From: Akkermansiaceae bacterium
GTDB taxonomy: Bacteria > Verrucomicrobiota > Verrucomicrobiia > Verrucomicrobiales > Akkermansiaceae
Direction of reading: 5' to 3'
NCBI GenBank assembly: GCA_014379305.1
Contig: JACMMB010000119.1
Span: forward strand, 1 to 21,146
Length of the DNA stretch: 21,146 bases
Shown: positions 7,301 through 13,997 of the stretch, in pieces
Layout of the letters: each line of letters begins with the position of its first letter
How positions within the stretch are numbered: position 1 is the stretch's first letter
Program-made: the position numbers and the translations under genes
The notes under the pieces: model-generated
The model's input: only the letters and a program-made list of their open reading frames with translations
What the model was told of the DNA's origin: nothing
Database searches by the model: none

Positions 7301-7613
7301 CGATCCCCAGTTTGTTGAAGCCGGCCGGATGCTGGCGACCATGGTCATGAAGCAGGTGGAAAGTTTCGACGAACGTCTCGACCAGATGAGCTTGCAGCTA
7401 TTGAGCCGGAAAATGAACGAGGATGAGCGGAAATACGTAAAGGCGACTTTTGATTCAGCGATCGCATATTATGAAAAAAGCCCTGAAGATGCCCGTCTGG
7501 CCGTTGCCGTCGGGGAGATGAAAACCGTTGACGCGCTTCCCGCCGTGGAACTGGCCGCATGGATGCTCGTGGCTGGCCAGCTCTTCAATCTCGACGAAAC
7601 CGTAACCCGATAA
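4392..7613 (+). CDS. PSCyt1-DUF1549-LamG-DUF1553 protein (planctomycete-type cytochrome)
   Basis: About 1073 aa; starting at the alternative in-frame ATG 4380 gives 1077. An N-terminal hydrophobic segment after RSLRW acts as signal peptide or anchor. Domains: PSCyt1 (about 45-130) with the heme-type motif CYHCH; DUF1549/PSCyt2 (about 165-390) with a second CASCH followed by DHKFDP, the family signature; a concanavalin-like LamG domain (about 455-655); and DUF1553/PSD1 (about 740-1060), with MNRLW and a SHPKLLDW stretch. Such proteins are abundant in Planctomycetota and Verrucomicrobiota and are usually paired with DUF1501 proteins, as here (8 bp to the next gene). Their biochemical role is not established; periplasmic redox steps linked to polysaccharide breakdown have been suggested. 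The LamG module implies carbohydrate or protein binding. The start at 4392 is chosen because a -10-like box covers 4379-4384. Confidence 0.93.
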   Translation: MRSLRWIGILLGLLLLISKAETIVSRKYGKPGKAAAAKMVLPDEVSFNEHIQPILSEYCYHCHGPDSGTRQPDKEPLRLDSEEEAFLTRDFGAAVILKGNPQGSELVKRLYSKDKDEIMPPPESHKVMSPLEIALVEKWIAQGADYEGHWSYQAVKRPEVPKTDWSPQGIDGFVYQKLSQVGLKPNKDEEARRFHRRLSFDLTGLPPKPVETDAFAALYAKDQEAAISAEADRMLATMASAEQFARHWLDAARYGDTHGIHIDNYRAIWPYRDWVIQAFAKNMKWDQFTTEQIAGDLMPAPTLDQRVATGFNRCLATTGEGGAIDAEYDALYAKDRVDTMGAIWLGLTASCASCHDHKFDPFSTKEFYQLTAFFRNNTMSAMDGNALDHPPSVFVPAMEDREKWLALQENLEGIDKRIAERQEAAKGDFQTWLAAAGAKKPQETDSTLAIHLPLSEAEGNLKGVVDGVARDWPTVPERIDGPLGKAVVVSSGDIELGNIGNFSRGDQVSYGGFVWFEGQPSGAVVAKMDSANKHRGWDLWLEGGRFGGHIIDTWDNSANKIVSNQPLEAGKWHHVMIVFDGTRSGHECTQLFVNGKPDGDGANPNTVGGNLETQAPLRLGSREGGESKVNGKVALQDFRFYRRLLNESEISILSSSKLMESWAALPEGERTEEKRKALFDYYITSFDEPSLQLLREKDQLKKAEAQLRERGSLSLVFEEKKDQKPSAHVLVRGAYTSKGEEVFPDTPAMLTAMPQSAPKNRLGLAMWLNDPENPLPARVTMNRLWSYFFGAGIVETTGDFGIMGARPSHPKLLDWLAAEFVASGWDFRHMAKVIVTSKTYRQAGEVSPDKLEKDPANRLLSRGPRTRLDAEQIRDMALATAGILSQKVGGPPVKPYQPSGIWEAVAMPQSNTKDYKQDVGEALYRRSIYTFWKRIAAPPSMEILNAPSREVFCVGRERTNTPLQALLLMNDPQFVEAGRMLATMVMKQVESFDERLDQMSLQLLSRKMNEDERKYVKATFDSAIAYYEKSPEDARLAVAVGEMKTVDALPAVELAAWMLVAGQLFNLDETVTR

Positions 7614-7621
7614 GAATTACC

Positions 7622-9079
7622 ATGAACCCAGTAGATGCATTCAATGACACCGTGACCAGGCGGCAGTTTTTCCGTAAATCTGGAACCGGCCTCGGTGTTG
7701 CGGCGATGGCTTCGCTCATGGGCGAACGTGGAATGGGATCGATCGAGGGTTTCGGAAAAATGAAACTGCCGCAGTTCGCCCCGAAAGCGAAACGGGCGAT
7801 CTACATCTCATTGATTGGCGCACCTTCGCAGCTCGATCTGTTTGATTACAAGCCGGAGCTTGAAAAGCGCTACAAGGAAGATCTCAAGGGTTACCTTGCG
7901 AAGGAAGGCGAACGCCTGACCGGAATGACCGCCGGCCAGGCGGAATTTCCACTGGCGCCTTCAAGATTCAAGTTCTCCCAGCATGGCCAGTCAGGCACAT
8001 GGATAAGCGAGGCCCTGCCTTGGCATGGAAAGATGGCGGACGACCTCTGTATCATCAAGTCGATGCACACCGATGCGATCAATCACGAGCCCGCGACCCA
8101 GTTGATCTACACCGGGTCGATGGTGAACGGGAAGGCCTCGATGGGCTCATGGATGTCTTACGGCCTGGGTTCGATGAATCAGGATTTGCCTTCTTTCGTA
8201 GTGCTGCATGCGACCAATAGTTCCCCAACTGCGAACGTTCAGGCGATTTCCTCCCGGCTATGGGGTTCAGGGTACCTGCCCGGTAAATATGCAGGTGTGG
8301 CGCTGCGTTCGCTAGGCGATCCGGTATTATTTCTGAAAGACAGTCCCGGGGTGCCACGCGAAATGCGCAGGAGCATGTTGGACGGCTTGGGTAAGCTGAA
8401 TCAGAAATCCTACGAAGCGATCGGTGATCCTGAAATCCAGACGCGGATGCAGCAGTATGAAATGGCCTATCGGATGCAAACTTCGGTGCCGGAGCTGACT
8501 GATTTGAGCGGGGAGAAAGAGGATACCTATGCGATGTATGGCGAGGATAGCAGGAAACGCGGCACTTTCGCCAGCTCCGCGCTGATGGCGCGGAGATTGT
8601 TGGAAAGGGGTGTGCGGTTCGTCCAGATTTTCCATCGCGGCTGGGATCAACACGGGAATCTGCCACAGGACCTGGCATCCCAGTGCAAGGATGTGGATCA
8701 AGGTTGTTATGGTTTGATCCAGGATTTGAAACAGCGCGGGATGCTGGAGGATACGCTGGTGATCTGGGGTGGCGAGTTCGGACGCACGGTCTATTCGCAA
8801 GGCACTCTGACGGAAACGAACTACGGCAGGGATCATCATCCGCGTTGTTTCAGCATCTGGATGGCGGGTGCGGGGATCAAGGGCGGGCAGGTTTACGGGG
8901 AAACCGATGAGATGAGTTACAACATCACCGAAAATCCAGTCCACATTCGGGATCTTCATGCAACGATCCTCCACGCGCTTGGCATGGATCACGAGCGGCT
9001 CACCTACAAGTTCCAGGGACTTGATCAGAAGTTAACCGGGGTGGAGCCAGCCAGGGTTATCACGGATCTTTTCGCTTAA
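7622..9079 (+). CDS. DUF1501 domain-containing protein, Tat-exported
   Basis: 485 aa. The ATG at 7622 is chosen because a twin-arginine signal follows directly (T-R-R-Q-F-F, residues 12-17, then a short hydrophobic stretch). The longer in-frame start at 7559 would overlap the upstream gene by 55 bp and bury this signal. DUF1501 belongs to the alkaline phosphatase/sulfatase-like fold. Visible family features include INHEPATQ (about residue 153), a conserved IFHRGWDQHGN block (about 338-348) and WGGEFGRT (about 380-387). The Tat signal implies folding, perhaps with cofactor loading, in the cytoplasm before export. It is translationally close to the PSCyt gene (8 bp), so the two are one operon and probably act together in the periplasm. 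The substrate is unknown. It converges on the antiporter gene with only 5 bp between the ends. Confidence 0.93.
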   Translation: MNPVDAFNDTVTRRQFFRKSGTGLGVAAMASLMGERGMGSIEGFGKMKLPQFAPKAKRAIYISLIGAPSQLDLFDYKPELEKRYKEDLKGYLAKEGERLTGMTAGQAEFPLAPSRFKFSQHGQSGTWISEALPWHGKMADDLCIIKSMHTDAINHEPATQLIYTGSMVNGKASMGSWMSYGLGSMNQDLPSFVVLHATNSSPTANVQAISSRLWGSGYLPGKYAGVALRSLGDPVLFLKDSPGVPREMRRSMLDGLGKLNQKSYEAIGDPEIQTRMQQYEMAYRMQTSVPELTDLSGEKEDTYAMYGEDSRKRGTFASSALMARRLLERGVRFVQIFHRGWDQHGNLPQDLASQCKDVDQGCYGLIQDLKQRGMLEDTLVIWGGEFGRTVYSQGTLTETNYGRDHHPRCFSIWMAGAGIKGGQVYGETDEMSYNITENPVHIRDLHATILHALGMDHERLTYKFQGLDQKLTGVEPARVITDLFA

Positions 9080-9084
9080 TCCGG

Positions 9085-10893
9085 CTAACCGCCTTCTGAA
9101 ATATCACGGCGCATCAGTTCATCCAAGGCTTGGGCGTATTCCTTCGCCCGGCTCAGATATTCTTTTCTATCATGACGATGCTTCGCCATTTCCCGAACCA
9201 TTTTCTCATCGTTTTCGCGGTAATGCGCGGCGGCTCTTTGTGCTTTTTCGGTGGAAAATCCAAGTTCCGACATGATATCGATGCTCATGAAAAGGGATGA
9301 GTCCAACGTTTCTCGATAGATGGATTCCTCGCCAAGATCGATGAATTCGTAGGCTTCCAAGCGACTGTGGGCGCGAAGATATAGCTTCAGATGGGGGAAA
9401 CTGTGGCGAACCGTGTGGATGATTTGTGTAGCGACCTGCGACTCCTTCAATGCGACAACGAGAATTTTCGCCTTTGCCGCGCCTGCGGCCGCAAGCAGAT
9501 CCGGACGAGAGGCATCACCATAGAAAACCGGAATCCCGATCATGCGCAGCATGTCAATCTGGTCTTCGTCCTGATCCAAAACCGTGCAGCCGATCCCCTG
9601 GGTGCGCAGCAGACGACCCACCGTATGACCATATCGTCCGAAGCCGCAAATGATGACCGGGGAACCTTCGTCCTCGACATCGGTATCCCGGGAATTTTCA
9701 GAGTCCTCGGCCTGGCGGCTGCCGAGACGCTGGCTGGCGATGATCATTAGCGGAGTAAGGGCCATGGAGATTGCGACGACCGCTGTGAGAGTTCTGCCGG
9801 TTTCCTCGGTAAAAACGCCTCCACCCAGTGCGATACCAATCAGAACGAAGGCGAACTCACCGCCAGCCGCCATGGAGCAGGTGAATAGCATCGAGGCATT
9901 TTTCGGAAAGCCGTTCAAGCTGGCCAGAGCGAACAAGACCAGACCTTTGAGCAGGATCAAGCCTGCTGTGAGACTGATTACCAAAAGGATGTTTTCTCCG
10001 ATATGACCGAAGTCGATACCGATGCCAACGCCGATGAAAAAAATTCCCAAAAGCAATCCTTTGAAGGGTGCGAGGTCACTTTCGAGCTCATGACGATACT
10101 CGCTGCTTGCAAGGACAACACCTGCGACGAAGGCTCCAAGGGCAGGGGAAAGCCCGACCATTGTCATTAAAATGGCAACGCCGATCACCAAAACCAAGGC
10201 GCTGGCGGTGAAGGCTTCGCGCTGCCGGGTAGCGGCAATCATTCGGAAAAGAGGTCGCGATGCCCAACGGGTGAAAGCGATCACCACGATGACAGCTGCC
10301 ACAGTGCTGAGTGCCTGCGCCCATCCCGGGAGATACCCCAATAAACTTTCTGATCCGTGTGGAGCACTGTTCGAATGGATTCCCGGAAGGGTCCCGAGCA
10401 GGGGAAGGACGGCGATAATCGGAATCACCGCGAGATCCTGGAACAGAAGAACCGCAAAAGAATTTTTCCCGGCTTCGGTTTGGAGCAATCCCCTTTCGCT
10501 CAGGGTTTGGAGAATGATGGCGGTGCTGGAAAGCGCGAGAATCAGCCCGATCGCCAATGAGGCCTGCCACGGGTGACCCGAAAACATCGTGAAAGTTCCG
10601 ATCAAAACGGCAGTGGAAAGCACCTGGAGACCCCCGAGGCCAAGAATTTTGCGGCGCATTTTCCATAGCATTGAGGGCTGCAATTCCAAACCAATGAGGA
10701 ATAGCATCATTACCACCCCGAATTCCGCGAAGCGCATTACATCCGGCGTTTGTTCACCGATCAATCCCAGTCCCCATGGCCCGATCACAATCCCCATAAG
10801 CAGGTAACCGAGCACGGCCCCGAGTCCGAAACGCTTGCCTAACAGTATGGCGACAAGGGCTGCTGAAAGGTAGATGAAGGTATTTAAAAACAT
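9085..10893 (-). CDS. CPA2-family monovalent cation:proton antiporter, KefB/KefC-like, with RCK domain
   Basis: 602 aa. The N-terminal half (about 1-390) is a polytopic Na+/H+-exchanger-type membrane domain with FLIGLELQP (65-73), LSSTAIILQTLSERG (121-135) and FQDLAVIP (151-158, D153 at the expected transport position). It is followed by a charged linker (about 391-411) and an RCK/TrkA-N domain (412-535) with the nucleotide-binding motif GFGRYG (417-422) and an acidic residue after the second strand (VLDQDEDQ). FYGDASRPDLL and GAAKA match the Kef pattern. The C-terminal tail is charged and probably helical. Kef proteins export K+ in exchange for H+ and are gated by ligands at the RCK domain. 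No KefF/KefG ancillary subunit lies nearby, so glutathione control cannot be assumed. The gene diverges from a UspA gene across 133 bp. Confidence 0.92.
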   Translation of the reverse strand: MFLNTFIYLSAALVAILLGKRFGLGAVLGYLLMGIVIGPWGLGLIGEQTPDVMRFAEFGVVMMLFLIGLELQPSMLWKMRRKILGLGGLQVLSTAVLIGTFTMFSGHPWQASLAIGLILALSSTAIILQTLSERGLLQTEAGKNSFAVLLFQDLAVIPIIAVLPLLGTLPGIHSNSAPHGSESLLGYLPGWAQALSTVAAVIVVIAFTRWASRPLFRMIAATRQREAFTASALVLVIGVAILMTMVGLSPALGAFVAGVVLASSEYRHELESDLAPFKGLLLGIFFIGVGIGIDFGHIGENILLVISLTAGLILLKGLVLFALASLNGFPKNASMLFTCSMAAGGEFAFVLIGIALGGGVFTEETGRTLTAVVAISMALTPLMIIASQRLGSRQAEDSENSRDTDVEDEGSPVIICGFGRYGHTVGRLLRTQGIGCTVLDQDEDQIDMLRMIGIPVFYGDASRPDLLAAAGAAKAKILVVALKESQVATQIIHTVRHSFPHLKLYLRAHSRLEAYEFIDLGEESIYRETLDSSLFMSIDIMSELGFSTEKAQRAAAHYRENDEKMVREMAKHRHDRKEYLSRAKEYAQALDELMRRDISEGG

Positions 10894-11026
10894 GCTTTGC
10901 GCTTCAGTATGCGGTGTTGGTCATGCCGAACACATGATGTGCCTTGTTTTGAATGCGGCAAGAGAGCAGCTTGGAAAACTCCAATGTTTGCCTTTTGGAT
11001 AATTTCAAAGCGGTATAGCTTTACCT
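10894..11026. promoter_or_regulatory. Divergent promoter region, antiporter / uspA
   Basis: 133 bp shared by two stress- or ion-related genes. Near its left third is an 11-bp palindrome, CACATGATGTG (10931-10941). On the plus side GATAAT (10998-11003) and TATAGC (11014-11019) are alternative -10 boxes. TATAGC lies 7 bases before the uspA ATG, but no good -35 is at the right distance from either. On the minus side CATACT lies 15 bases before the antiporter ATG. Confidence 0.4.
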
Positions 11027-11485
11027 ATGAAAAAAATCCTTGCTGCGATTGACTTCTCGAATGCGACTTCCGGCGTTCTGAAAATGGCGGGAGAGATGGC
11101 CAAGGCGTTCGGAGCGGAGTTGCATCTTCTCCATGTCATTGAGCCGGAGCCAACCTATACCGCTTACGGTTTCACTCCCGAGGAATTTCCCGCGATCCAG
11201 ACTTTTCATGGAGAAACCAGGGTCCGGGCGCAGAAGACCCTTGACGATGCAATCAAGCTGGTAAGCGGGCCGGGATTGAAACCCATCGGTCACTTGGGCG
11301 ATGGCGGTGCCCTGCATGTTCTGAGTGACAAAGCGGAGGAGCTGAAAGCCGACTTGGTGGTGCTTGGATCGCATGGCCATGGGATCGTCGCCGCGCTGTT
11401 GCTGGGTAGCGTGGCCGAGGGCATGGTCCGCAAGTCCAAGGTTCCGACGCTGGTTGTTCCTGCCGGCGATCCCAAGCAGGGCTGA
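11027..11485 (+). CDS. Universal stress protein, UspA family, ATP-binding type
   Basis: 152 aa, single Usp domain of typical length. It begins KKILAAIDFSN, the first beta strand with the conserved Asp. It ends with a complete ATP-binding loop G-x2-G-x9-G-S (G114, G117, G127, S128) followed by KSKVPTLVVP. Members with this motif bind ATP; those lacking it do not. Role: cytoplasmic stress or energy-status sensor, often dimeric, sometimes acting on transporters. Its divergent partner is a cation:proton antiporter, so a link to ion or pH stress is plausible but inferred. No Shine-Dalgarno precedes the ATG; a TATAGC box 7 bases upstream allows a leaderless or very short leader mRNA. Its TGA stop abuts the pta stop codon with no intervening base. 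Confidence 0.94.
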   Translation: MKKILAAIDFSNATSGVLKMAGEMAKAFGAELHLLHVIEPEPTYTAYGFTPEEFPAIQTFHGETRVRAQKTLDDAIKLVSGPGLKPIGHLGDGGALHVLSDKAEELKADLVVLGSHGHGIVAALLLGSVAEGMVRKSKVPTLVVPAGDPKQG

Positions 11486-12553
11486 TTAGTAATCGCTGTC
11501 TGGATACAGCACGTGGTATTTGATTGCCTCAACCGCGACAGCTGCCGCAGTGCCGAAGATGGTTTCCGCGCTGGCGGTGCGCGGGACCTGTGCCGCCGGG
11601 CGTGAAAGGCCGAGAATGATTTGTCCGAAGTTCTGTGCTCCGGCCAAGTGTTGAAGCAATTTCAGCGAGATATGCGCGGCATCGAGATTGGGGAAAACCA
11701 GCACATCGGCAGGTTGCCGGCGCTCGGCATCCGGGAGTTTCGTTTCAGCCGCAGTCGGATCAATTGCCACATCAGCCTGAAGCTCGCCATCAATGTCCAG
11801 ATCCAGGAGTTCATTTGCGACCCGGTCTTTTGCCAAAGCGGTGGCGGCCACTATTTTCTGAGCCTCAAGTGTGTTGGAGGAACCTTTTGTCGAGTGGCTA
11901 AGGAGCGCGATGGTCGGTCTCCGACCGAGGAAGTGATGGGCGAGTTTTCCGGTTTCTATTGCGATCGTGGCGAGCTGGGTCACATCCGGCAGCGGGATGA
12001 GTCCGGTGTCCGCGAGGAATAGAATACGATCCTCGCCTAGGAGGGGGAAATGTGGTGCCACAAGCATGGTAACCCCGAAAATGCGGGGGACGTTTTCCAA
12101 AGGTTTGATGTTTTGCAAAAGAGCGCGGAAGTAGGCGGCGGGTATGGCCTGGTTGCCGCCGATAATCGCATCGGCATGGCCGTATTGCACCATCAGCGCG
12201 CCGAAATAATGCGGCCGCGCGACCAGCTCCGCGGCATCACTTAGCTGCGTGGCACGATAACGGGACATGTTTTCCACCCGCTTGATGAAAAGCTGATAAT
12301 CCGAGGATTGTTTCGGATCGATGATTCTAACGAATTCGAGGGAAATATGATTTTGTCCGGCCATGGTGCGGATGCGCTCGGGGCGACCCAATAAAATCGG
12401 AGCCACGGCTTCAAGGCTGACCAAACGTGCCGCAGCCTCAATGACTCGGATATCCTCGCCCTCGGTAAAGACAACGCGTTTCGGATGACGCCGCAGCTGC
12501 TCAATGAGATGATGGGTGATATTGTTGGGAACTGCGGTATGGGATTCAGACAT
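11486..12553 (-). CDS. pta: Phosphate acetyltransferase
   Basis: 355 aa, the short form equal to the catalytic domain alone; E. coli Pta (714 aa) has an extra N-terminal regulatory half. It converts acetyl-CoA and phosphate to acetyl phosphate and CoA, the first step of acetate overflow, or runs in reverse for acetate activation. Visible features: VVFTEGEDIRVIEAA (27-41), DAIIGGNQ (128-135), LLSHSTKGSS (217-226), GELQADVAID (about 254) and the closing FPNLDAAHISLKLLQHLAG (about 288-306), all typical of the PTA family. Phosphotransbutyrylase is a related alternative, but the STKGS and LQADVA blocks favour Pta. No acetate kinase gene adjoins it, which is unusual because ackA often does. It lies 72 bp downstream of smpB on the same strand and may have its own promoter there. 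The start has no Shine-Dalgarno. Confidence 0.92.
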   Translation of the reverse strand: MSESHTAVPNNITHHLIEQLRRHPKRVVFTEGEDIRVIEAAARLVSLEAVAPILLGRPERIRTMAGQNHISLEFVRIIDPKQSSDYQLFIKRVENMSRYRATQLSDAAELVARPHYFGALMVQYGHADAIIGGNQAIPAAYFRALLQNIKPLENVPRIFGVTMLVAPHFPLLGEDRILFLADTGLIPLPDVTQLATIAIETGKLAHHFLGRRPTIALLSHSTKGSSNTLEAQKIVAATALAKDRVANELLDLDIDGELQADVAIDPTAAETKLPDAERRQPADVLVFPNLDAAHISLKLLQHLAGAQNFGQIILGLSRPAAQVPRTASAETIFGTAAAVAVEAIKYHVLYPDSDY

Positions 12554-12573
12554 GGGAAAAATCGGATGTGCCT

Positions 12574-12601
12574 AAGCGGAACGCATCCTGAGCAGCCGCT
12601 T
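12574..12601. repeat. Inverted repeat AAGCGG / CCGCTT between smpB and pta
   Basis: 6-bp arms (12574-12579 and 12596-12601) with a 16-base loop, in the only gap between smpB and pta. It may be a weak terminator or leader stem. On the plus strand T bases follow, but no plus-strand gene ends here. Weak evidence. Confidence 0.2.
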
Positions 12602-12625
12602 TTCAGTAATCAATCCCCGAGATAT

Positions 12626-13084
12626 CTACCTCTGGTTAAAGCGGGACATCTCCCGCTGGGCCTCGCGCATTTCGACCTTCTCTTTGAGATCGTGGCGCTG
12701 GTCAGCATGGGTCTTGCCCTTACCAACGCCGATCTCGACTTTGACCCGGCGGTTTTTCCAATACATCCGCAATAGGGGAAGGGTGCAGCCTTTGATTGCT
12801 GTTTCCGAGGCGAGCTTGAGGATCTCGCGTTTGTTGAGGAGCAGCCGGCGAGGGCGTTTGGCCTGATGGTTGAACCATTCCCCTGCGGTCTGCCAAGGCT
12901 GGATATCGCAACCATAGAGGAAAACCTGATGGCCTTCGATGCGCGCAAACGCATCGGAAACGTTGATTTTTCCGGCACGTATTGATTTGACCTCAGTGCC
13001 TTTCAGCTCCAGTCCGGCCTCGAATTTATCGAGGATGTGGAAATCCCTGCCGGCCTTGCGGTTGGTGGCAATCTCGGCACTCAT
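12626..13084 (-). CDS. smpB: SsrA-binding protein SmpB
   Basis: 152 aa, normal length. SmpB binds tmRNA and brings it to stalled ribosomes for trans-translation. Recognisable family blocks: IATNRKAGRDFHILDKFEAG (N-terminal strand), GLELKGTEVKSIRAGKINVSDAFARI, the LLLNKREI helix with L37-type contacts, and GKGKTHADQRHDLKEK leading into the charged C-terminal tail that folds into the mRNA channel. The tail (EMREAQREMSRFNQR) is intact. It lies 28 bp downstream of rpoZ on the same strand, so the two are probably co-transcribed. No tmRNA gene (ssrA) is visible in this window. The ATG has no Shine-Dalgarno; a TAATAT box 6 bases upstream could support an internal leaderless promoter, but no -35 is evident. 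Confidence 0.96.
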   Translation of the reverse strand: MSAEIATNRKAGRDFHILDKFEAGLELKGTEVKSIRAGKINVSDAFARIEGHQVFLYGCDIQPWQTAGEWFNHQAKRPRRLLLNKREILKLASETAIKGCTLPLLRMYWKNRRVKVEIGVGKGKTHADQRHDLKEKVEMREAQREMSRFNQR

Positions 13085-13112
13085 GAAGGGATATTAGGCC
13101 CCCGGACCCCGG

Positions 13113-13319
13113 TTAGGCGGGAAGTTCCCTATGAATCAGTTTGATTTTCCCTTCGATAATCTCGGTCAGGGCGATATCAGCCGCGCCCATGCTCGGGCGG
13201 GTGGGAATCAACGGCGAGCGCCCGCTATTCAGCTGGCGGACCCGTTGGGAAACAAGATTGATGAGAACGAGTGGGTCGGTGACGATTTCAGAGGCCTGTT
13301 CAACAAGATCGCTTTTCAT
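13113..13319 (-). CDS. rpoZ: DNA-directed RNA polymerase omega subunit
   Basis: 68 aa from the ATG at 13319. The core DPLVLINLVSQRVRQLNSG matches the omega helix that clamps the beta' C-terminus, followed by PLIPTRPSMGAADIALTEIIEGKIKLI, equivalent to the E-I-x-x-G-K-I signature. Omega helps assemble RNA polymerase. The start is uncertain. The frame stays open upstream to a TTG at 13406 (97 aa); an ATG giving the natural-looking MKSDLVEQ is preferred here. A TTCACA-N17-TACCTAAT promoter-like pair (TTCACA complement at 13437-13442) sits just before that TTG, so the longer form cannot be excluded. The sequence is diverged from the proteobacterial type, and the neighbour is smpB rather than gmk or spoT. 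Likely operon: rpoZ-smpB. Neither start has a Shine-Dalgarno. Confidence 0.85.
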   Translation of the reverse strand: MKSDLVEQASEIVTDPLVLINLVSQRVRQLNSGRSPLIPTRPSMGAADIALTEIIEGKIKLIHRELPA

Positions 13320-13514
13320 AGTGGAGCCGGGAAGTTGCGAATTTGGCCGCGCCTGATCAAAAGAAACGACGTTCTCCGGAATGATTGGCAGGGCTTTTTC
13401 GCTCAAAACAAATTAGGTAAGACGGTGCGGGCTGGTTGTGAAACCAGAGTGGCAAGTGTTTTGCAAGTCCAATCTCGATTATGATGCGATTTAGTATGTA
13501 AATATCCAATTCTT

Positions 13515-13910
13515 CTATTTGGGCATCAGATCAATTCCAAATTTCCTAAGTAAAATGACGGTCCCCCAGAAAAAACAGCTGGTTAGCGCGCAATTCGCAG
13601 CGAGCGCGGGCCAGAAAGACCAGCCATTCTTAAGCATCCAGGGTAGGATCAGGAACATCGGCAGGGTTGGCAGCACGAACCAGAATGTATTTTGGGCATG
13701 ACCCGCGATCCGAGCGGATGACTGCCCGGCGTGATGCATCCAGATCATTGCCAGCAATGAAGTCAGTGGCAGGGCGATCAGCAGAGCGGAGAGCCTGTCG
13801 CTGAAAAGCTGTGCCTTGTTAACCACCAGGATGATTCCAGCCGTGAGTAAAACCTTCACCAGATCGAAGGGCGTGATCGAGAGAATTTTGGTCCAGGGAA
13901 TGTTAGTCAT
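13515..13910 (-). CDS. DUF3147 family membrane protein
   Basis: 131 aa, strongly hydrophobic with about four membrane segments (about 15-32, 40-58, 75-95, 100-122). The block SALLIALPLTSLLAMIWMH followed by IAGHAQNTFWFVLPTLPMFLILPWML matches my recollection of the DUF3147 family, small inner-membrane proteins of unknown function. The gene stands alone: divergent from the R3H operon (87 bp) and 195 bp upstream of rpoZ on the same strand. A TATATT box lies about 33 bases before the ATG with no clear -35. No Shine-Dalgarno. No charged residues within the helices suggest an obvious transport function. Confidence 0.75.
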   Translation of the reverse strand: MTNIPWTKILSITPFDLVKVLLTAGIILVVNKAQLFSDRLSALLIALPLTSLLAMIWMHHAGQSSARIAGHAQNTFWFVLPTLPMFLILPWMLKNGWSFWPALAANCALTSCFFWGTVILLRKFGIDLMPK

Positions 13911-13963
13911 GGCGACAATTTTCGGTCGCGGACTCCGGCGCTACAATATAAAAGGCGCGAAAG

Positions 13964-13991
13964 TTGACCCATAGCCGCTTTCCGCTAGAAT
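13964..13991 (+). promoter_or_regulatory. Strong sigma70-type promoter placing +1 at the start codon of the R3H gene
   Basis: TTGACC (13964-13969), a 16-bp spacer and TAGAAT (13986-13991) each match consensus at five of six positions. The ATG at 13998 begins 7 bases after the -10 box, where transcription normally starts. A leaderless mRNA is therefore predicted. No Shine-Dalgarno is present in the CCCCCT between. Confidence 0.65.
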
Positions 13992-13997
13992 CCCCCT

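Noticed and set aside
7559..7621. Upstream extension of the DUF1501 protein
   Set aside because: It would overlap the PSCyt gene by 55 bp and place 21 unrelated residues before the Tat signal that starts at the ATG 7622.
8327..8992. 221-codon minus-strand ORF opposite the DUF1501 gene
   Set aside because: Shadow of a confidently identified gene, with no start signal or domain.
13407..13514. Small RNA or tmRNA gene near smpB/rpoZ
   Set aside because: No tRNA-like acceptor arm, CCA end or tag-encoding ORF is visible; the stretch looks like an AT-rich promoter region.
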